This document shows, one piece after another, positions 20,802 to 32,166 of a DNA stretch of 64,000 nucleotides (positions within the stretch are counted from its first letter, which is position 1; every line of letters begins with the position of its first letter). Under the pieces are notes generated by a model. That model saw only the letters and a list, made by a program, of their open reading frames with translations. It was not told the origin of the DNA and did no database searches. Both the position numbers and the translations under genes were made by a program. This DNA comes from Photobacterium sp. JCM 19050 (lineage in GTDB: Bacteria > Pseudomonadota > Gammaproteobacteria > Enterobacterales > Vibrionaceae). The stretch spans positions 20,763 to 84,762 of the forward strand of contig BAXG01000024.1 of the NCBI GenBank assembly GCA_001310455.1. The letters are read 5' to 3'.

Positions 20802-23132
20802 TTAGTTTTTCAGGGTAAACGGGTTGCCATAGCCCAGAGAGCTGCCGCCACCGCCACCTTCGGTATGCCCGATGCCTAGATTCGTACCGAGGCCCAACAG
20901 GTTGAAGGTAAAGGTGATGTTGCTGTCGTACTCAGGCGGCTGATTCACCGAGGAGCGGTACATCATGTAGCGGCTGAAGCTGAGCCGATGACCCAGCAGT
21001 CAGATCGGTACGTCAGGCTGATTTGTGAATCCAGCATATTGTCTTCTACCAGATCACGGAAGTATTTGCCCGATACGCTGACGTTCCGGGTGACCGGGAA
21101 TCCGGCGACAATACCGGCCTGGTTGATGCCGTCAGTACCAAAATTGGCATTGGCGTTATTCGGCAGGGTGGATTGGATATAGTCCTGTGCCACGTAACGA
21201 TAACTTGCTTGCGCGTAGAACCCCCCATCCCGGTATTCGGTCACCAGATTGCCGAATTGCAGGTCATCAAGGTTGGAGTCATACTCCATACTGCCGCGGA
21301 CAAACAGGTGGTCGTTGTAGTTGTACTCAGACTCGATTGCCCAGGCTGAGAAGTTAATGTTCTCACCCTGTGAGGTGCTTGGCTGGTTAATATAGAAAAT
21401 CTGGCCAAATGACACATTGAAACGTTCGCGGTAGTCACCGTCAAATACGCGACTGGACAGTCCTATAGTGAACTGGTTGGCCGGGTTGATGTAATCCACG
21501 CTGCTGTATTGGTTGGCGCGGAAAAGGCCGTAATAATCTGTTTGCAGGCGGGCTGTGTCATAGCCACCACCGTTATAGTTCACCGGGTTGTAAATGCCGC
21601 TCTGGTCTACGTCTTTGATGTACAGGTACTGGAGTTGAGGCTCCAGCGTCTGGGAATAATCGTCTCCGAACAGGCTGGAGTGACGTTCCAAAATAATACC
21701 GGCATGGAGACGTGCGGACGGAACGGTCCGGTCAACCGTTTCTTCGAGGCGAGCATCACCCACTGAGTCTACGTTCGCCGACTGGAAGTCCTGGTCATAG
21801 TGGGTGTAGTAAATCTTGCCTTCTGCTGACATCTGCAACCATGGCGTGTAATACGGGATGGTCAGAGTCGGTTCAACGTTTATCCGGGTCGCTTCCGGTT
21901 TTTTCGGATCGTTGTTTTTGAACACGCTGATGCTGCTGGGCATCTTAAAGTTCATGTTGTAAACCAGATCCGGTCGGTAGTAGTTGAATGACAATTGTGG
22001 CATCAGACGGTAAACCGGCGTGTTCAGCGTCAGGGCCTGAAAGTCACGCACCGTCAGGTTGAGTCCCAGAAGGTATCTCGGTAAGACATAGATGCGGTTT
22101 GCAGCAGGGTATTGTCTTCACGTTGTCCGATATCCGAACTGAAATCTGAGAAGTAGCTGATATCACTGACTTTGCTGTAATCAGCATTTACTTTCCAGTG
22201 GTTGATGACGGCTGCGTGTTTCCAGTTAAACCCCCAACGGCTGCCCATATCTTTGTGGAGCTGATCTGACTGCATGTACTCACCCGTCAATGAGCCGGTG
22301 CCGTAACCCTCTGTCAGGTAACGGAATGTCGAGTCCAACTGGAGACCGCGACGCGACATATACCGTGGTGTAATCACCATGTCGTACTGAGGGGCAATGT
22401 TCCAGTAAAACGGGGTTTCAACTTCAAAGCCGTCACGGGAACTCAGACCGAGTGATGGAAAGAGAAAACCGGTCAGGCGGCCATCTTCAACGGGCACGCG
22501 AAGATACGGCAGGTACAGAATGGGCACATCCAGTACTTCGAAGCGGGCATGTTTCAAATCCGCAAAAATATCGCCGTCTTCCTTTTCGATCTTGCCTGCG
22601 GTAAAGCGCCAGCTGTTATCTTCTTCGGGGCAGGTAGTAAAGGTGCCGTCTTCCAGTTCGTAGAAGGTGGTGCCGTTTTTGAACACCCGCTTGGCTTCCC
22701 CGCGTCCGGGCTGGCACAGCATGGTATAGGTGGCATCACGAACCGTCGTATCCTGATTGTTCAGGTTACTCTCAACATAGGGCGCGCGAACTTCCATCTG
22801 GCCGTCGTCCACAATGACGTTGCCTTGTGCAGTCACTTCGTTTTTTGCATGGTCCAGCGTGACTTCGTCAGCGGTGACTGTGCGGTATCCTTGTTTGATA
22901 ACCACATCGCCTTTGTAGACGGCCGTTTTCTGGCCTTCCGCTGAGGCTTCATCAGCAACAATAGTGACTGGCTGGGTATTCGGATCCTGGGTGCGTTCTG
23001 TCGGAGCCAGGCACTGGCTTGTGGAAATGCTTCCTCGCCATCAGGAACCGTTGAGTCCTGTTCGGCATAGGCTGGGCCATACAATGCCAGGCAAATCATT
23101 GTCGACAATAGGCTACGGCGGGTCAGAGACAT
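20802..23132 (-). CDS. lptD: LPS-assembly protein LptD (three apparent frameshifts)
   Basis: LptD is the essential outer-membrane barrel that inserts lipopolysaccharide with LptE. After a signal peptide (SLTRRSLLSTMICLALYGPA) comes the periplasmic OstA-type domain (YRTVTADEVTLDHAKNEVTA; QGNVIVDDG). The barrel strands are rich in Tyr and Trp, including DGRLTGFLFPSLGLSSRDGF and SSLFGDDYSQTLEPQLQYLY. Breaks near 23010, 22053 and 20977 each need one base; fixing the first plausibly restores a Cys near the mature N-terminus (SCLAPTER), as used in LptD disulfides. I prefer the ATG at 23132; a TTG four codons upstream is possible. Confidence 0.92.
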
Positions 23133-23304
23133 TAAATCAATCAATCCTGTTGTTGTCGGTAAGCGCTGGTATACTCAGTGCCAGCTTGGCTGCAAGTTTT
23201 TCCGAAAAATGGGAGTAATGATAAAGCAAATTGCTTCCTCGGGCATCAGTAAAACCAGTGCAGTGTGTGATTGTGCTGAATAATTTCAAAACAGAGAGAG
23301 CAGT

Positions 23305-24132
23305 ATGCAAGTTTGGGGAAAAATTCTCGGCGCATTTTTTGGCTTCCTGCTTGGTGGTCCCTTTGGTTTACTGTTAGGCCTGTTTTTAGGCCATAAGTTC
23401 GATAAAGCGCGTGGCAGTGTTTTTTCCGGTGGGTTTAATTCCAGTGGCAGCCAGCAAGAGAGGCAGGCTGCGATTTTCCATGCCGCTTTTGCGGTGATGG
23501 GACACGTTGCCAAAGCCAAGGGTAAGGTGACACAGGATGAAATCCGTGTCGCGTCTGCGATCATGGACCGCATGGGATTGCGCGGTGAAGCCCGCCGCCA
23601 GGCGCAGGATGCTTTCAGGGAAGGCAAAGAGCATGACTTCCCGCTGGATGATGAACTTTACAACGTGCGGCGTCTTTGTGCAGGGCGTCCGGATTTGCTG
23701 CAATTTTTCCTGGAAATGCAAATCACGGCAGCATTTGCAGATGGCAACCTGCACCCGGCTGAGCGAGAGATCCTTCACCGCATTGCTGCGGCGCTTGGGT
23801 TTTCTTCTGCACAACTTGAACAGCGTCTTCGCATGCAGGAAGCGGCGTTTCGTTTCAGCCAGGGCGGTGGAGGCCAGTACCAGCAACAAGGTCAGTGGCA
23901 GGCCGCACCAAGCCGGGATCAACTGGCCGACGCCTATCAGGTGTTGGGCATTGAGGAAACGGCAAGTGCGCAGGAAGTTAAGCGCGCCTATCGCAAGTTG
24001 ATGTCCGAGCACCACCCGGACAAACTGGTCGCCAAAGGTCTGCCACCCGAAATGATGGAAGTGGCGAAACAGAAGACCCAGGAAATTCAGTCGGCTTATG
24101 AGCTGATCCGCAAGGAAAAAGGCATCAAATAA
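23305..24132 (+). CDS. djlA: DnaJ-like co-chaperone DjlA
   Basis: DjlA is an inner-membrane J-domain protein that stimulates DnaK and affects envelope stress signalling. It has a single N-terminal glycine-rich transmembrane helix (GAFFGFLLGGPFGLLLGLFL) and a TerB-like middle domain (AAFAVMGHVAKAKGKVTQDE). The C-terminal J domain reads DAYQVLGIEETASAQEVKRA and carries the HPD triad in SEHHPDKLVAKG. The frame is intact at 275 residues. It is divergent from lptD, the usual arrangement, and is followed by a terminator. Confidence 0.95.
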   Translation: MQVWGKILGAFFGFLLGGPFGLLLGLFLGHKFDKARGSVFSGGFNSSGSQQERQAAIFHAAFAVMGHVAKAKGKVTQDEIRVASAIMDRMGLRGEARRQAQDAFREGKEHDFPLDDELYNVRRLCAGRPDLLQFFLEMQITAAFADGNLHPAEREILHRIAAALGFSSAQLEQRLRMQEAAFRFSQGGGGQYQQQGQWQAAPSRDQLADAYQVLGIEETASAQEVKRAYRKLMSEHHPDKLVAKGLPPEMMEVAKQKTQEIQSAYELIRKEKGIK

Positions 24133-24172
24133 GCGAGAGACTGCCGATTGGTATGACCAAAAAAACCACAAG

Positions 24173-24202
24173 AAAGCCCGGATAGTGCTATTCCGGGCTT
24201 TT
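24173..24202. terminator. Terminator between djlA and the hydroxyacid dehydrogenase gene
   Basis: AGCCCGGA pairs with TCCGGGCT around a nine-base loop, with AAA on the left and TTT on the right, serving convergent genes. Confidence 0.8.
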
Positions 24203-24217
24203 CTGTTTTAAAAGGGC

Positions 24218-25170
24218 TTACACGAGATTTACCGGCTCTCCGCGGTAGAAAGCTTCAACATTATCGATAAGTTGGTCAGCCAGGGTCTGGATGGCGGAGT
24301 CTGAGCCCCAGGCCACATGCGGGGTCAGCAAAAGGTTCGGCAGGTCAGCATTTTTTATCAGAGGGTTGGACTCATCAGCAGGCTCTTGGGTAAACACATC
24401 GACCCCGGCGCCACCAATCACGCCGTTTTTCAAGGCCTCGACCAATGCTTGTTCATCCACCAATCCGCCACGACCGGCGTTAATAAGCAGAGCCGTCGGC
24501 TTCATAAGGCCCAGTTCTTTGGTTGCAATCAGGTTCTGAGTGGATTCGGTGAGAGGGCAGTGCAGGCTGATTACATCCGCAGTTTCCAGCACTTTCTCAA
24601 GGGGGGTGTAGCCCTCGCGGCAGGCTGCGGCACCTTTGTGTTCGGCAAACAGAACGTTCATGCTAGAGCTTTACCGATATTGGCGGTCGCCTCTCCCAGT
24701 CCGCCTTTGCCAATAATCCCCAGTGTTGAGCCTCCAATGTCCCCAATTGGGTGGGAGAAAAAGCAGAATTGTTTTTTCTCTTGCCAGACTCCCCGGATGA
24801 TATCGTGATGATAGCCCATCAGGTTCCGTCTGAGTGCAAACATCATGGCAATAACGTGCTCCGGCACTGAACGGGTAGCGTAACCGCGTACATTGCTGAC
24901 GGGGAGCCTGTTTGTCCGGCACCACGCCAGATCGACATTGTTGGTACCGGTTGCGGCGATAGCGATGAACTTTAGCTTAGGCAGCCGCGCAAGCAGGTCT
25001 GCATCCAGCACCGCTTTGTTGCTGATGACGATGGTGGCCTCTTTCAGCCGTTCGAAACGGTCGGCCGGCTCGGTCAGGTCATACTCTGTCCAGCGGTGGG
25101 GGAAATCCGGGCGGCGTACCCGGATCTGCGCCGGAATGGTGGCGCGGTCCAGAAAAACAATCTCTTCCAT
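24218..25170 (-). CDS. D-2-hydroxyacid dehydrogenase, HprA-like (one apparent frameshift)
   Basis: The corrected protein of about 317 residues is an NAD(P)-dependent D-isomer-specific 2-hydroxyacid dehydrogenase, probably a hydroxypyruvate or glycerate dehydrogenase. The N-terminal catalytic domain includes LKFIAIAATGTNNVDLAWCR and VRGYATRSVPEHVIAMMFAL. The Rossmann loop is GSTLGIIGKGGLGEATANIG. The later LLINAGRGGLVDEQALVEAL and the catalytic His in LTPHVAWGS are present. The frame breaks near 24662 (GGC-ATG-AAC lost a G). It ends 13 bases before the rluA start region, on the same strand, downstream of rluA. Confidence 0.88.
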
Positions 25171-25183
25171 GAGCTCATACCTG

Positions 25184-25911
25184 TCAGTCTTTTTCTTCCA
25201 TTTTACCTGCTGTCATACCGTATTCCAGCAGGGTATCTTTGGGCGCCCGCGCGTAGAAATCGCAAGGTGCGAATAAATGCATCGGTTTCCCTGTTCCCGG
25301 ATGGAAGAATGACAGTTCGGCGGCATGCAACTGAAGACGAGGGGAGTACCTGAGTGCTTCCGGTGTGGCGTAAAACTTGTCACCGACAATCGGATGCCCG
25401 AGGGATTGCATGTGGACACGAAGCTGGTGGGAGCGACCGGTCACCGGCAACAGACGCACCAGGGTGGTTTTTTTCTCGTGCTTGATGACCTCGAAATGTG
25501 TCAACGAAGCCTTGCCGGTTTCATGGCAGACAATCTGGCGCGGGCGGTTAGGCCAGTCACAGATAAGTGGCAGATCCACCGACCCTTTTTCCTGCTCCAG
25601 ATGCCCCCAGACCCTCGCGTAATACAGCTTGTGTGTCTCGCGCTCGCGGAACTGGGCTTTCAGGTGGCGCTCCGCCACTTTGTGCATGGCAAACACCATC
25701 AGCCGGATGTGGACATGTCCAGTCGGTGCACCAGCTCACTGAAAGGGTGCTCCGCTTTGATGCGGCTCCAGGCACTGTCATAGTGCAGGGGATCTTTTCC
25801 GGGGTTGGAGAGCAGGCCGCTGGGCTTGTTGATCGCGATGATGTCCTCATCCTGATACAAGACGTCCAGCCACGGCTCTTTAGGCGGATTGTAAATAAAC
25901 TCCGGACTCAT
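25184..25911 (-). CDS. rluA: Dual-specificity pseudouridine synthase RluA (one apparent frameshift)
   Basis: RluA converts uridine 746 of 23S rRNA and position 32 of some tRNAs to pseudouridine. The catalytic motif HRLDMSTSG is followed by the break near 25700, where GGC-CTG-ATG-GTG lost one C. The rest follows the family: HKLYYARVWGHL, LVRLLPVTGRSHQLRVHMQS and LGHPIVGDKFYA. The corrected length is about 242 residues, near the E. coli size. It lies between rapA and the hydroxyacid dehydrogenase gene, all on the minus strand. Confidence 0.92.
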
Positions 25912-25992
25912 TACGGGCCTATTTGTTTCTATTCAAATCATGAAGAAAACCCCGGCATCGCCGGGGTTGCAATATGAGGTGATTGTACCCTA

Positions 25993-28903
25993 TCAGTTGT
26001 GGCTGACCACCACGACACGCAGGGAATCCAGTTGCACCTGGGCGCTGTTGATGTAGCCGGTCAGCTCACCAATCTGGGTTTCCAGTGCTTCCAGCTCATC
26101 ATCACGGATGTTCGGGTTGACCGCTTTCAGTGCCTGCAGGCGGTCAAGCTCTGCACGCAACGTGTTGTTCATTTCTTCGTTGGCTGCGGCTTTTACGTTC
26201 TCCAGTTCACGCTCAGCTATGTTATCACCGGCCTGGATCAAGGCGTGAATCTGGTTTTGCACCGAGCCTACCATCTTGCTGGCAAGGTGGCGGCCTAGTG
26301 GAGCCAACTGGCGGTTGAAGGTGTCAAACGCCACGTTTGCAGACAGGTCGTTGCCCTTGCCATCCAGCAGCATACGGATTGGCGTTTGTGGCAGGAAGCG
26401 GGTGATGCCTGATTGTTTCGGTGCCTGGACGGTAGAAACGTAAACCAGTTCCAGGAACATGGTGCCTACCGGCAGTGCTTTGTTTTTCAGTAGGGACACC
26501 GCGGTGGTACCCACGCTTTCACTGACCACCAGGTCCATACCACCCTGGATAATCGGGTGTTCCCAGCTCAGGAAGTGTACATCGTCACGGGACAGTGCCG
26601 TATCACGGTCAAAGGTCACGGTGCAGCCGTCAGCAGGCAGTCCCGGGTAGCTTGGTACCAGCATGTGGTCTGACGGCGTCAGGATAATCTGGTTTTCCCC
26701 TTTGTCTTCCTGGCCAAGGCCAATGGTATCGAAAAGGCCAATGGCGAAGTTAACCAGTTCCGGGTCACCGTCTTCGTCACCAATTTCTTCAACCAGTTCG
26801 CGGGCCTTGCTGCCACCATTAGAGTGCATTTCCAGCAGTCGGTCGCGGCCTTGCTCAAGCTCTGCCTTGAGGTGCGCGTGCATTTGTGCGCTTTGCTCAA
26901 TCAGGTTGTCCAGCGCTTCACCCTGATCGCCGTTGGCAATCAGTTCGATGAGGTTACTGCCAAACTTGTCGAAAATAGAGCGGCCGGTCGGACAGGTCTC
27001 TTCAAATGCATTCAGGCTTCGTTGTACCAGCGGGCCAGCAAGGACTGAGAGGTGCCCAGCAGGAACGGTACGTGGATTTCGATATCGTTTTTCTGGCCGA
27101 TACGGTCAAGGCGGCCAATGCGCTGCTCCAGCAGGTCCGGGTTCATTGGCAGGTCGAACATTACCAGATGGCGGGCGAACTGGAAGTTGCGGCCTTCTGA
27201 GCCGATTTCCGAACAGAGCAGCACCTGGCACCGGCATCTTCCTGGGCGAAATAAGCCGCGGCTTTGTCGCGCTCAAGAATGGACATACCTTCATGGAAGA
27301 CTGTGCCGCGAATGCCTTCGCGTTCCCGCAGGCTTTGCTCCAGGGTCAGCGCCGTGGCAGCTTTGGCACAGATCACCAGAATTTTTTCATTGCGGTTTGA
27401 TTTCAGCAGGTCAATCAACCAGTCAACACGCGGGTCGAATGCCGACCAGCTGGCTGTTTCGCCTTCGAACTGCTGATAGATTTCTTCCGGATACAGGGCC
27501 TGTGCGGCTTTTTGCTCGGTGGAGAGTTTAGAGCCATGATGCCGGCTACACGCATTGCCGTGGTGTACTGGTTTGGCAGTTCCAGCGGGTACATGCTCAG
27601 GTGACGCTGAGGGAATCCCTGAATCGCTGAGCGGGTATTACGGAACAGCACGCGGCCTGTGCCGTGGCGGTCCATTAGGTAGCTGATAAGTTCCTGGCGG
27701 GCAGAGAGTTTCTGCTCTTCGTCCACGTCGTTGGCGGTCACAATACGCAGCAGCGGTTCAATATCCTGCTCAGGGAGCAATTCGGTGATGCTGTTAAGGG
27801 CATCATCGGTCAGCGGCTGGTTTGCTAGCAACTGGCTGACGGCTTCAGCAACCGGCGCGTACTGGCGCTCTTCCTCAACAAAGGCTTCGTAATCGTAGAA
27901 GCGATCCGGGTCAAGAAGACGCAGACGGGCAAAGTGGCTCTCATGGCCAAGCTGCTCCGGTGTTGCGGTCAAAAGCAACACACCCGGGATGTTTTCTGCC
28001 AGGGCTTCAACCACCTGGTATTCGCGGCTTGGCTTGTCCTGGCTCCATTCAAGGTGGTGGGCTTCATCGACAACCAGCAGGTCCCAGTCACCGTCGACAG
28101 CCTGATCCAGGCGGCGCTTGCTCTTGCGAAGGAAATCCAGTGAGCACAGCACCAACTGGGCGGTGTGGAATGGGTTGTCAGAGTCGGCATAGGCTTCCAC
28201 GCAGCGCTCTTCATCAAAGATGGAGAAATGCAGGTTGAAGCGGCGCATCATTTCCACCAGCCACTGATGCTGCAGTGTTTCCGGCACGACGATCAAACGC
28301 GTTGGGTGCGGCCGGACAGAATTTGCTGGTGGATGATCATGCCGGCTTCAATCGTCTTACCCAGGCCAACTTCATCAGCCAGAAGTACGCGCGGCGCATA
28401 GCGGCGTCCCACTTCGTGAGCGATATAAAGCTGGTGCGGAATAAGGCCGGCGCGTGAACCACAAAGGCCCCGCAGTGGGCTGCGCTGTTGTTTATGGTTG
28501 TTGTTCAGGGCGCGGTAGCGCAGGGCAAAGCGGTCCATACGGTCAATCTGACCGGCAAACAGCTTGTCCTGTGGACGGTTAAAACGGATCTGGTGGCTGA
28601 GGAAAATCTCACGCAGGGCAATGTCTGTTTCGCTGCTGTCTTCACGGGTGCCGAAATAGGTCAGCACACCGTTGTCTTCTTCTACGCGGTCAACCGCCAG
28701 TGTCCATCCTCGTGACTTTCAATGATATCGCCGGCGTTAAAGGCAACCCGGGTCACCGGGGCATCTGAGCGGCTGTAAACGCGACTCTCTTCACTGGCCG
28801 GGAACATCAGGCTGACGGTGCGCGCGTCGAGCGCGACCACAGTTCCCAATCCTAAATCGCTTTCTGTATCACTGATCCAACGCTGTCCGAGGGCAAATGA
28901 CAT
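25993..28903 (-). CDS. rapA: RNA polymerase-associated helicase RapA (five apparent frameshifts)
   Basis: RapA (HepA) is a Swi2/Snf2-family ATPase that binds RNA polymerase and promotes its recycling. The N-terminus reads [20 protein letters not shown]. Motor motifs are clear: Walker A in [20 protein letters not shown], the DEAH box in [21 protein letters not shown], and the second lobe with [20 protein letters not shown]. The C-terminus ends LRVVVVSHN. Breaks near 28708, 28295, 27538, 27228 and 27014 all need one base, typically GGG read as GG or CCC as CC. The corrected length of about 970 residues is normal. The start at 28903 has AAGGAAGG upstream. Confidence 0.93.
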
Positions 28904-29040
28904 ACGTGAAAACCTTCCTTTCAAACACAAATCAAAGGGTGAACGATCCGGCATTTACTGGCTGTCGCATTTATTAAAACGGTTATTTTTAACTGCGAGT
29001 CAGCCAGCGCCGAAAAAAGGGGGTCAATGGTACTTTAAGT

Positions 29041-29056
29041 TGTGATTCAGGTCACG
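29041..29056. promoter_or_regulatory. Candidate CRP site between rapA and phoH-like gene
   Basis: TGTGA-N6-TCACG matches nine of ten bases of the CRP half-site consensus TGTGA-N6-TCACA. It lies in the divergent region, 138 bases from rapA and 144 bases from the PhoH gene. Confidence 0.45.
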
Positions 29057-29199
29057 GCGAATATCCATCGGGTAGGAAAACCTGTGACTGTCACCATAAC
29101 GTCAAATGAAAAGGGTTTATTAAGAAAGGGAATCTTGAACTATTCTAAAAAGTAAGCGGTAGTCTCAACCGCGAGCCATAGCCAACCAAGGAGGTGCCT

Positions 29200-30571
29200 A
29201 TGGGCGATGCCGACCGGAAAATTTTTCTGTTGGATACGAACATCCTTTTGCACGAACCTCTTGCCATCTACTCCTTTCAGGAACACGACGTCGTCATCCC
29301 GATGACAGTCCTCGAAGAACTCGACCGGATTAAAGACAGTAAACGTGATGTATCCCGCGATGCGCGCGTGGCCATCCGTACGTTGAAGATATCTTCCGGG
29401 ATGCAACCCCTGACCAAATTTCAGAAGGCATATCGATAGTAGGAAACGAAGGCGCTGGTACCATTTCCATCATGGCCGACTATGAAATCGTCGAGACCGT
29501 TCATGCTTTTACCGACAAAGCCGGGGATAACCGGATTCTCAATGCCGCACTTCACCTGCAGGCCAAGCGCTCACCGCGCAAAGTGGTGTTGGTAACCAAA
29601 GACATTAATATGCGACTCAGGCCAAAGGAGCCGGATTGCGCTATGTAGAAGACTACAGAAGCGACCAGCTTATTGATGATGTTGCCTTGCTGACCAAAGG
29701 TTTTCAGCGCTTTGAAGGCCGCTTCTGGGACAAAGTGAATGAATGCAACACGGTTAATTCCGGCCGGAGTACGTTCCACAATGTCACCATGGAAACTCCG
29801 GAAAGTGTATTCGTAAACCAATATGTGCTGGATGAGACTGAGGACTTTGCCGGGCGTATCCAAACCGTGGAAGGGGATCACCTGACCATCAAGGATATCG
29901 GGACCGAGCGTTTGCTCCACCGGGAAGCCTGGGGTGTGAAACCGAAAAACATATACCAGGGCATGGCGCTGGATGCGCTGCTGGACCCGAACATAGAACT
30001 TGTTGTGCTCACCGGCCCGGCGGGCTGTGGTAAAACCTTCTTGGCGCTGGCTGCTGCTCTGGAGCAAGTGGTGGAGAAGGGCATGTACGACAAGATCATG
30101 GTTACCCGGAACACTCCGGATATCGCGGAGTCTATTGGCTATCTGCCCGGCTCTGAAGAAGAAAAAATGCTGCCCTGGCTGGGGGCGGTGACCGATGCGC
30201 TGGAAGCGTTGCACAAAAATGACGAGTGCTCAGAAGGCTCCATGCGCTACATCATGGACAAGGCTAACCTTCAGTTTAAGTCCATTAACTTTATGCGAGG
30301 CCGCTCAATCCAGAATGCCTTTGTATTGCTGGATGAGTGCCAGAACCTGACAGCCTCACAGTTGAAAACTATCATTACGCGCTGTGGCGAGGGAACCAAG
30401 CTGGTGTGCTCTGGTAACCTGGCCCAGATTGATTCACCCTACCTGACGCCGGTGACATCCGGTCTGACTTACATCGTTGAACGCTTTAAGCACTTTGAAG
30501 GAAGTGCAAGCGTGTACCTGAACGGCGTTGTCCGAAGCCGGCTGGCGGAGTTCGCAGAAGAGAATCTGTAG
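29200..30571 (+). CDS. PIN-PhoH family ATPase (two apparent frameshifts)
   Basis: This is the two-domain PhoH2 type: an N-terminal PIN nuclease domain (KIFLLDTNILLHEPLAIYSF; VIPMTVLEELDRIKD) and a C-terminal PhoH ATPase with Walker A VVLTGPAGCGKTFLALAAAL, VTRNTPDIAESIGYLPG and a Walker B in AFVLLDECQNLTASQLK. Such proteins are reported as RNA helicase/ribonucleases. Breaks near 29386 (TTG-GAA lost a G) and 29619 (AGG-GCC lost a G) fall in the PIN part. The ATG at 29200 has a perfect AAGGAGG. The corrected length is about 458 residues. Despite the name, no Pho box was found upstream; a CRP-like site was. Confidence 0.9.
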
Positions 30572-30604
30572 AACACCTTCTCTTGAAAATAACGGGCTTG
30601 TAAG

Positions 30605-30629
30605 AAAAAACGGGGAACTTTCGTTCCCC
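30605..30629 (-). terminator. Terminator after the SBP-GGDEF gene
   Basis: On the minus strand GGGGAAC and GTTCCCC enclose GAAA, followed by GTTTTTT, 15 bases after the stop. Confidence 0.8.
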
Positions 30630-30644
30630 AGTTCTTGTTTGCGG

Positions 30645-32057
30645 TCAAACGCCGTGAGGGCGCTTGGGAATGATCAGTGAATCCAACCCGTCTTTCGGTT
30701 CCTGGCTTCGAGGGGATGCGCGTTCAAAGGCAATCGCCAGCAGGCGGTCCGGATCGTGGCTGTCTTTCGGATAGCTTGCGATGCCGGTCAGGTAGCGCCA
30801 AGGCAGTGTAGCCTGCTCAATACGCATCGGGTGCCGTTCCAGTTGGCGGCGGAGCACTTCAAGCTTCAGGTCAGCTTCGCTTTGCCCTGCATTGTCAAAC
30901 ACCACTGCAAACTCGTCGCCGCCTACCCGGGAAACCTGCGCATCATTCGGCAAAATACAGCTGAGCTGTAGCCCGAACTGCTTCAATGCCGCATCCCCGG
31001 CCTGATGCCCCCACTGCTGGTTGATGGCGGAAAACTTCACCAAGTCAAACACCACCACAGTGTAACAGTGTGGGTGGAAGCGCAGACCGTTCAGGTGTTC
31101 GATAAAGCCCCGGCGGCTTGTCAGGCCGGTGACCGGATCGGTTTTGTTTGCCAGCTGAAGTGCGTTGTTGGACTTTTGCAGGTCAGATAATGCTTGCTGC
31201 CATTCATTGGTCCGGCGCTTCAACAGGCGGCGGACAATAAGCAGGGCCGCCAGGGCAAGGCCAAGGCCAACTGCCAGCAGTACCGGATGCAAATCCTTCC
31301 ACCATTTCAGGATTTCAGGGTGGTTATACCATTTGGACGTGATCGTCATGACCTCGCCGTCTGAAATCTTCGAAAGCCCCCGGCTCACCTCACCAAGCAA
31401 GTTGTTATTGCCTTTGGCGACAGCAAAGTGAAGCGGGAAGCTGTAAAGGTAGCGAAGCGGGATAAACTGCCCCTCTTTCCCGGCTTTTGCCATCGCGTAG
31501 TTGGCGGTATTGAGATCATCGATAAAGAGTTTCACATCCCCGGCCATGGCGTGGGAAAGCAAGTCGCCAAAGCTGTTGTGCAGCGCCAGTTTGCTGCGGT
31601 CGGAGAATGAAGAGATAAACTCATGCTTCAGGCTGCCAAGACAGAGCCGATTTTTTCATGGCTTACCCCGTCTTCCGGCAGGCTTTTGTCTGCGAACAGG
31701 TAGACCTCATAGGGTTCGAATGGCAGCGCATGGGAAAAAGAGAGAAATTCTGCCCGGGCCGATGAGTAGCCAAGGCCACCATGGATATCCGCTTTGCCGG
31801 TTTTCACGGCTTCCAGCGATTCAGACCATGGCATCAGTTTGAACTCAACGTCGACGCCGTTTTTCTGGCCGTACAGACGCCAGAAGTCAATCATGATGCC
31901 TTGTGGTTGCCCTTTTGCATCAAGAAATGAAAACGGCTCCCAGGTGGAGGCACCCGTAATGACCAGTTTTTCAGGCTCTTTGGCGTGAGCATTGAAAATA
32001 AGCCCACAAAAAAGCAGCGAAAAAACAGAGAAGGAAACGAATAATTCGACGCGGCAT
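30645..32057 (-). CDS. Periplasmic solute-binding/GGDEF diguanylate cyclase (two apparent frameshifts)
   Basis: A signal peptide (interrupted near 32010 by a T-run loss) is followed by a bacterial extracellular solute-binding family 3 domain (LVITGASTWEPFSFLDAKGQ; MPWSESLEAVKTGKADIHGG; YSSARAEFLSFSHAL). A transmembrane helix (HPVLLAVGLGLALAALLIV) leads to a cytoplasmic GGDEF domain whose active site SRVGGDEFAVVF is intact. The RxxD inhibitory site is not seen at its usual place five residues before it. A second break lies near 31650. The design suggests that a periplasmic ligand, perhaps an amino acid, controls c-di-GMP synthesis. The ATG at 32057 has only a weak ribosome site. Corrected length about 471 residues. 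Confidence 0.87.
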
Positions 32058-32166
32058 GATTACCGAAAAGGAAATTGCGAGACTGTTCCCAATTATACTT
32101 AAAACGAACAGGGAAATGGACAAAAATGTTCGTAAAAATTCATAAAACGTTCAAGAAAATCGAGGT

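Noticed and set aside
25993..28903. Split rapA read as several separate small genes or a decayed pseudogene
   Set aside because: All pieces align in order to one RapA protein with normal total length, and each break is repaired by one base.
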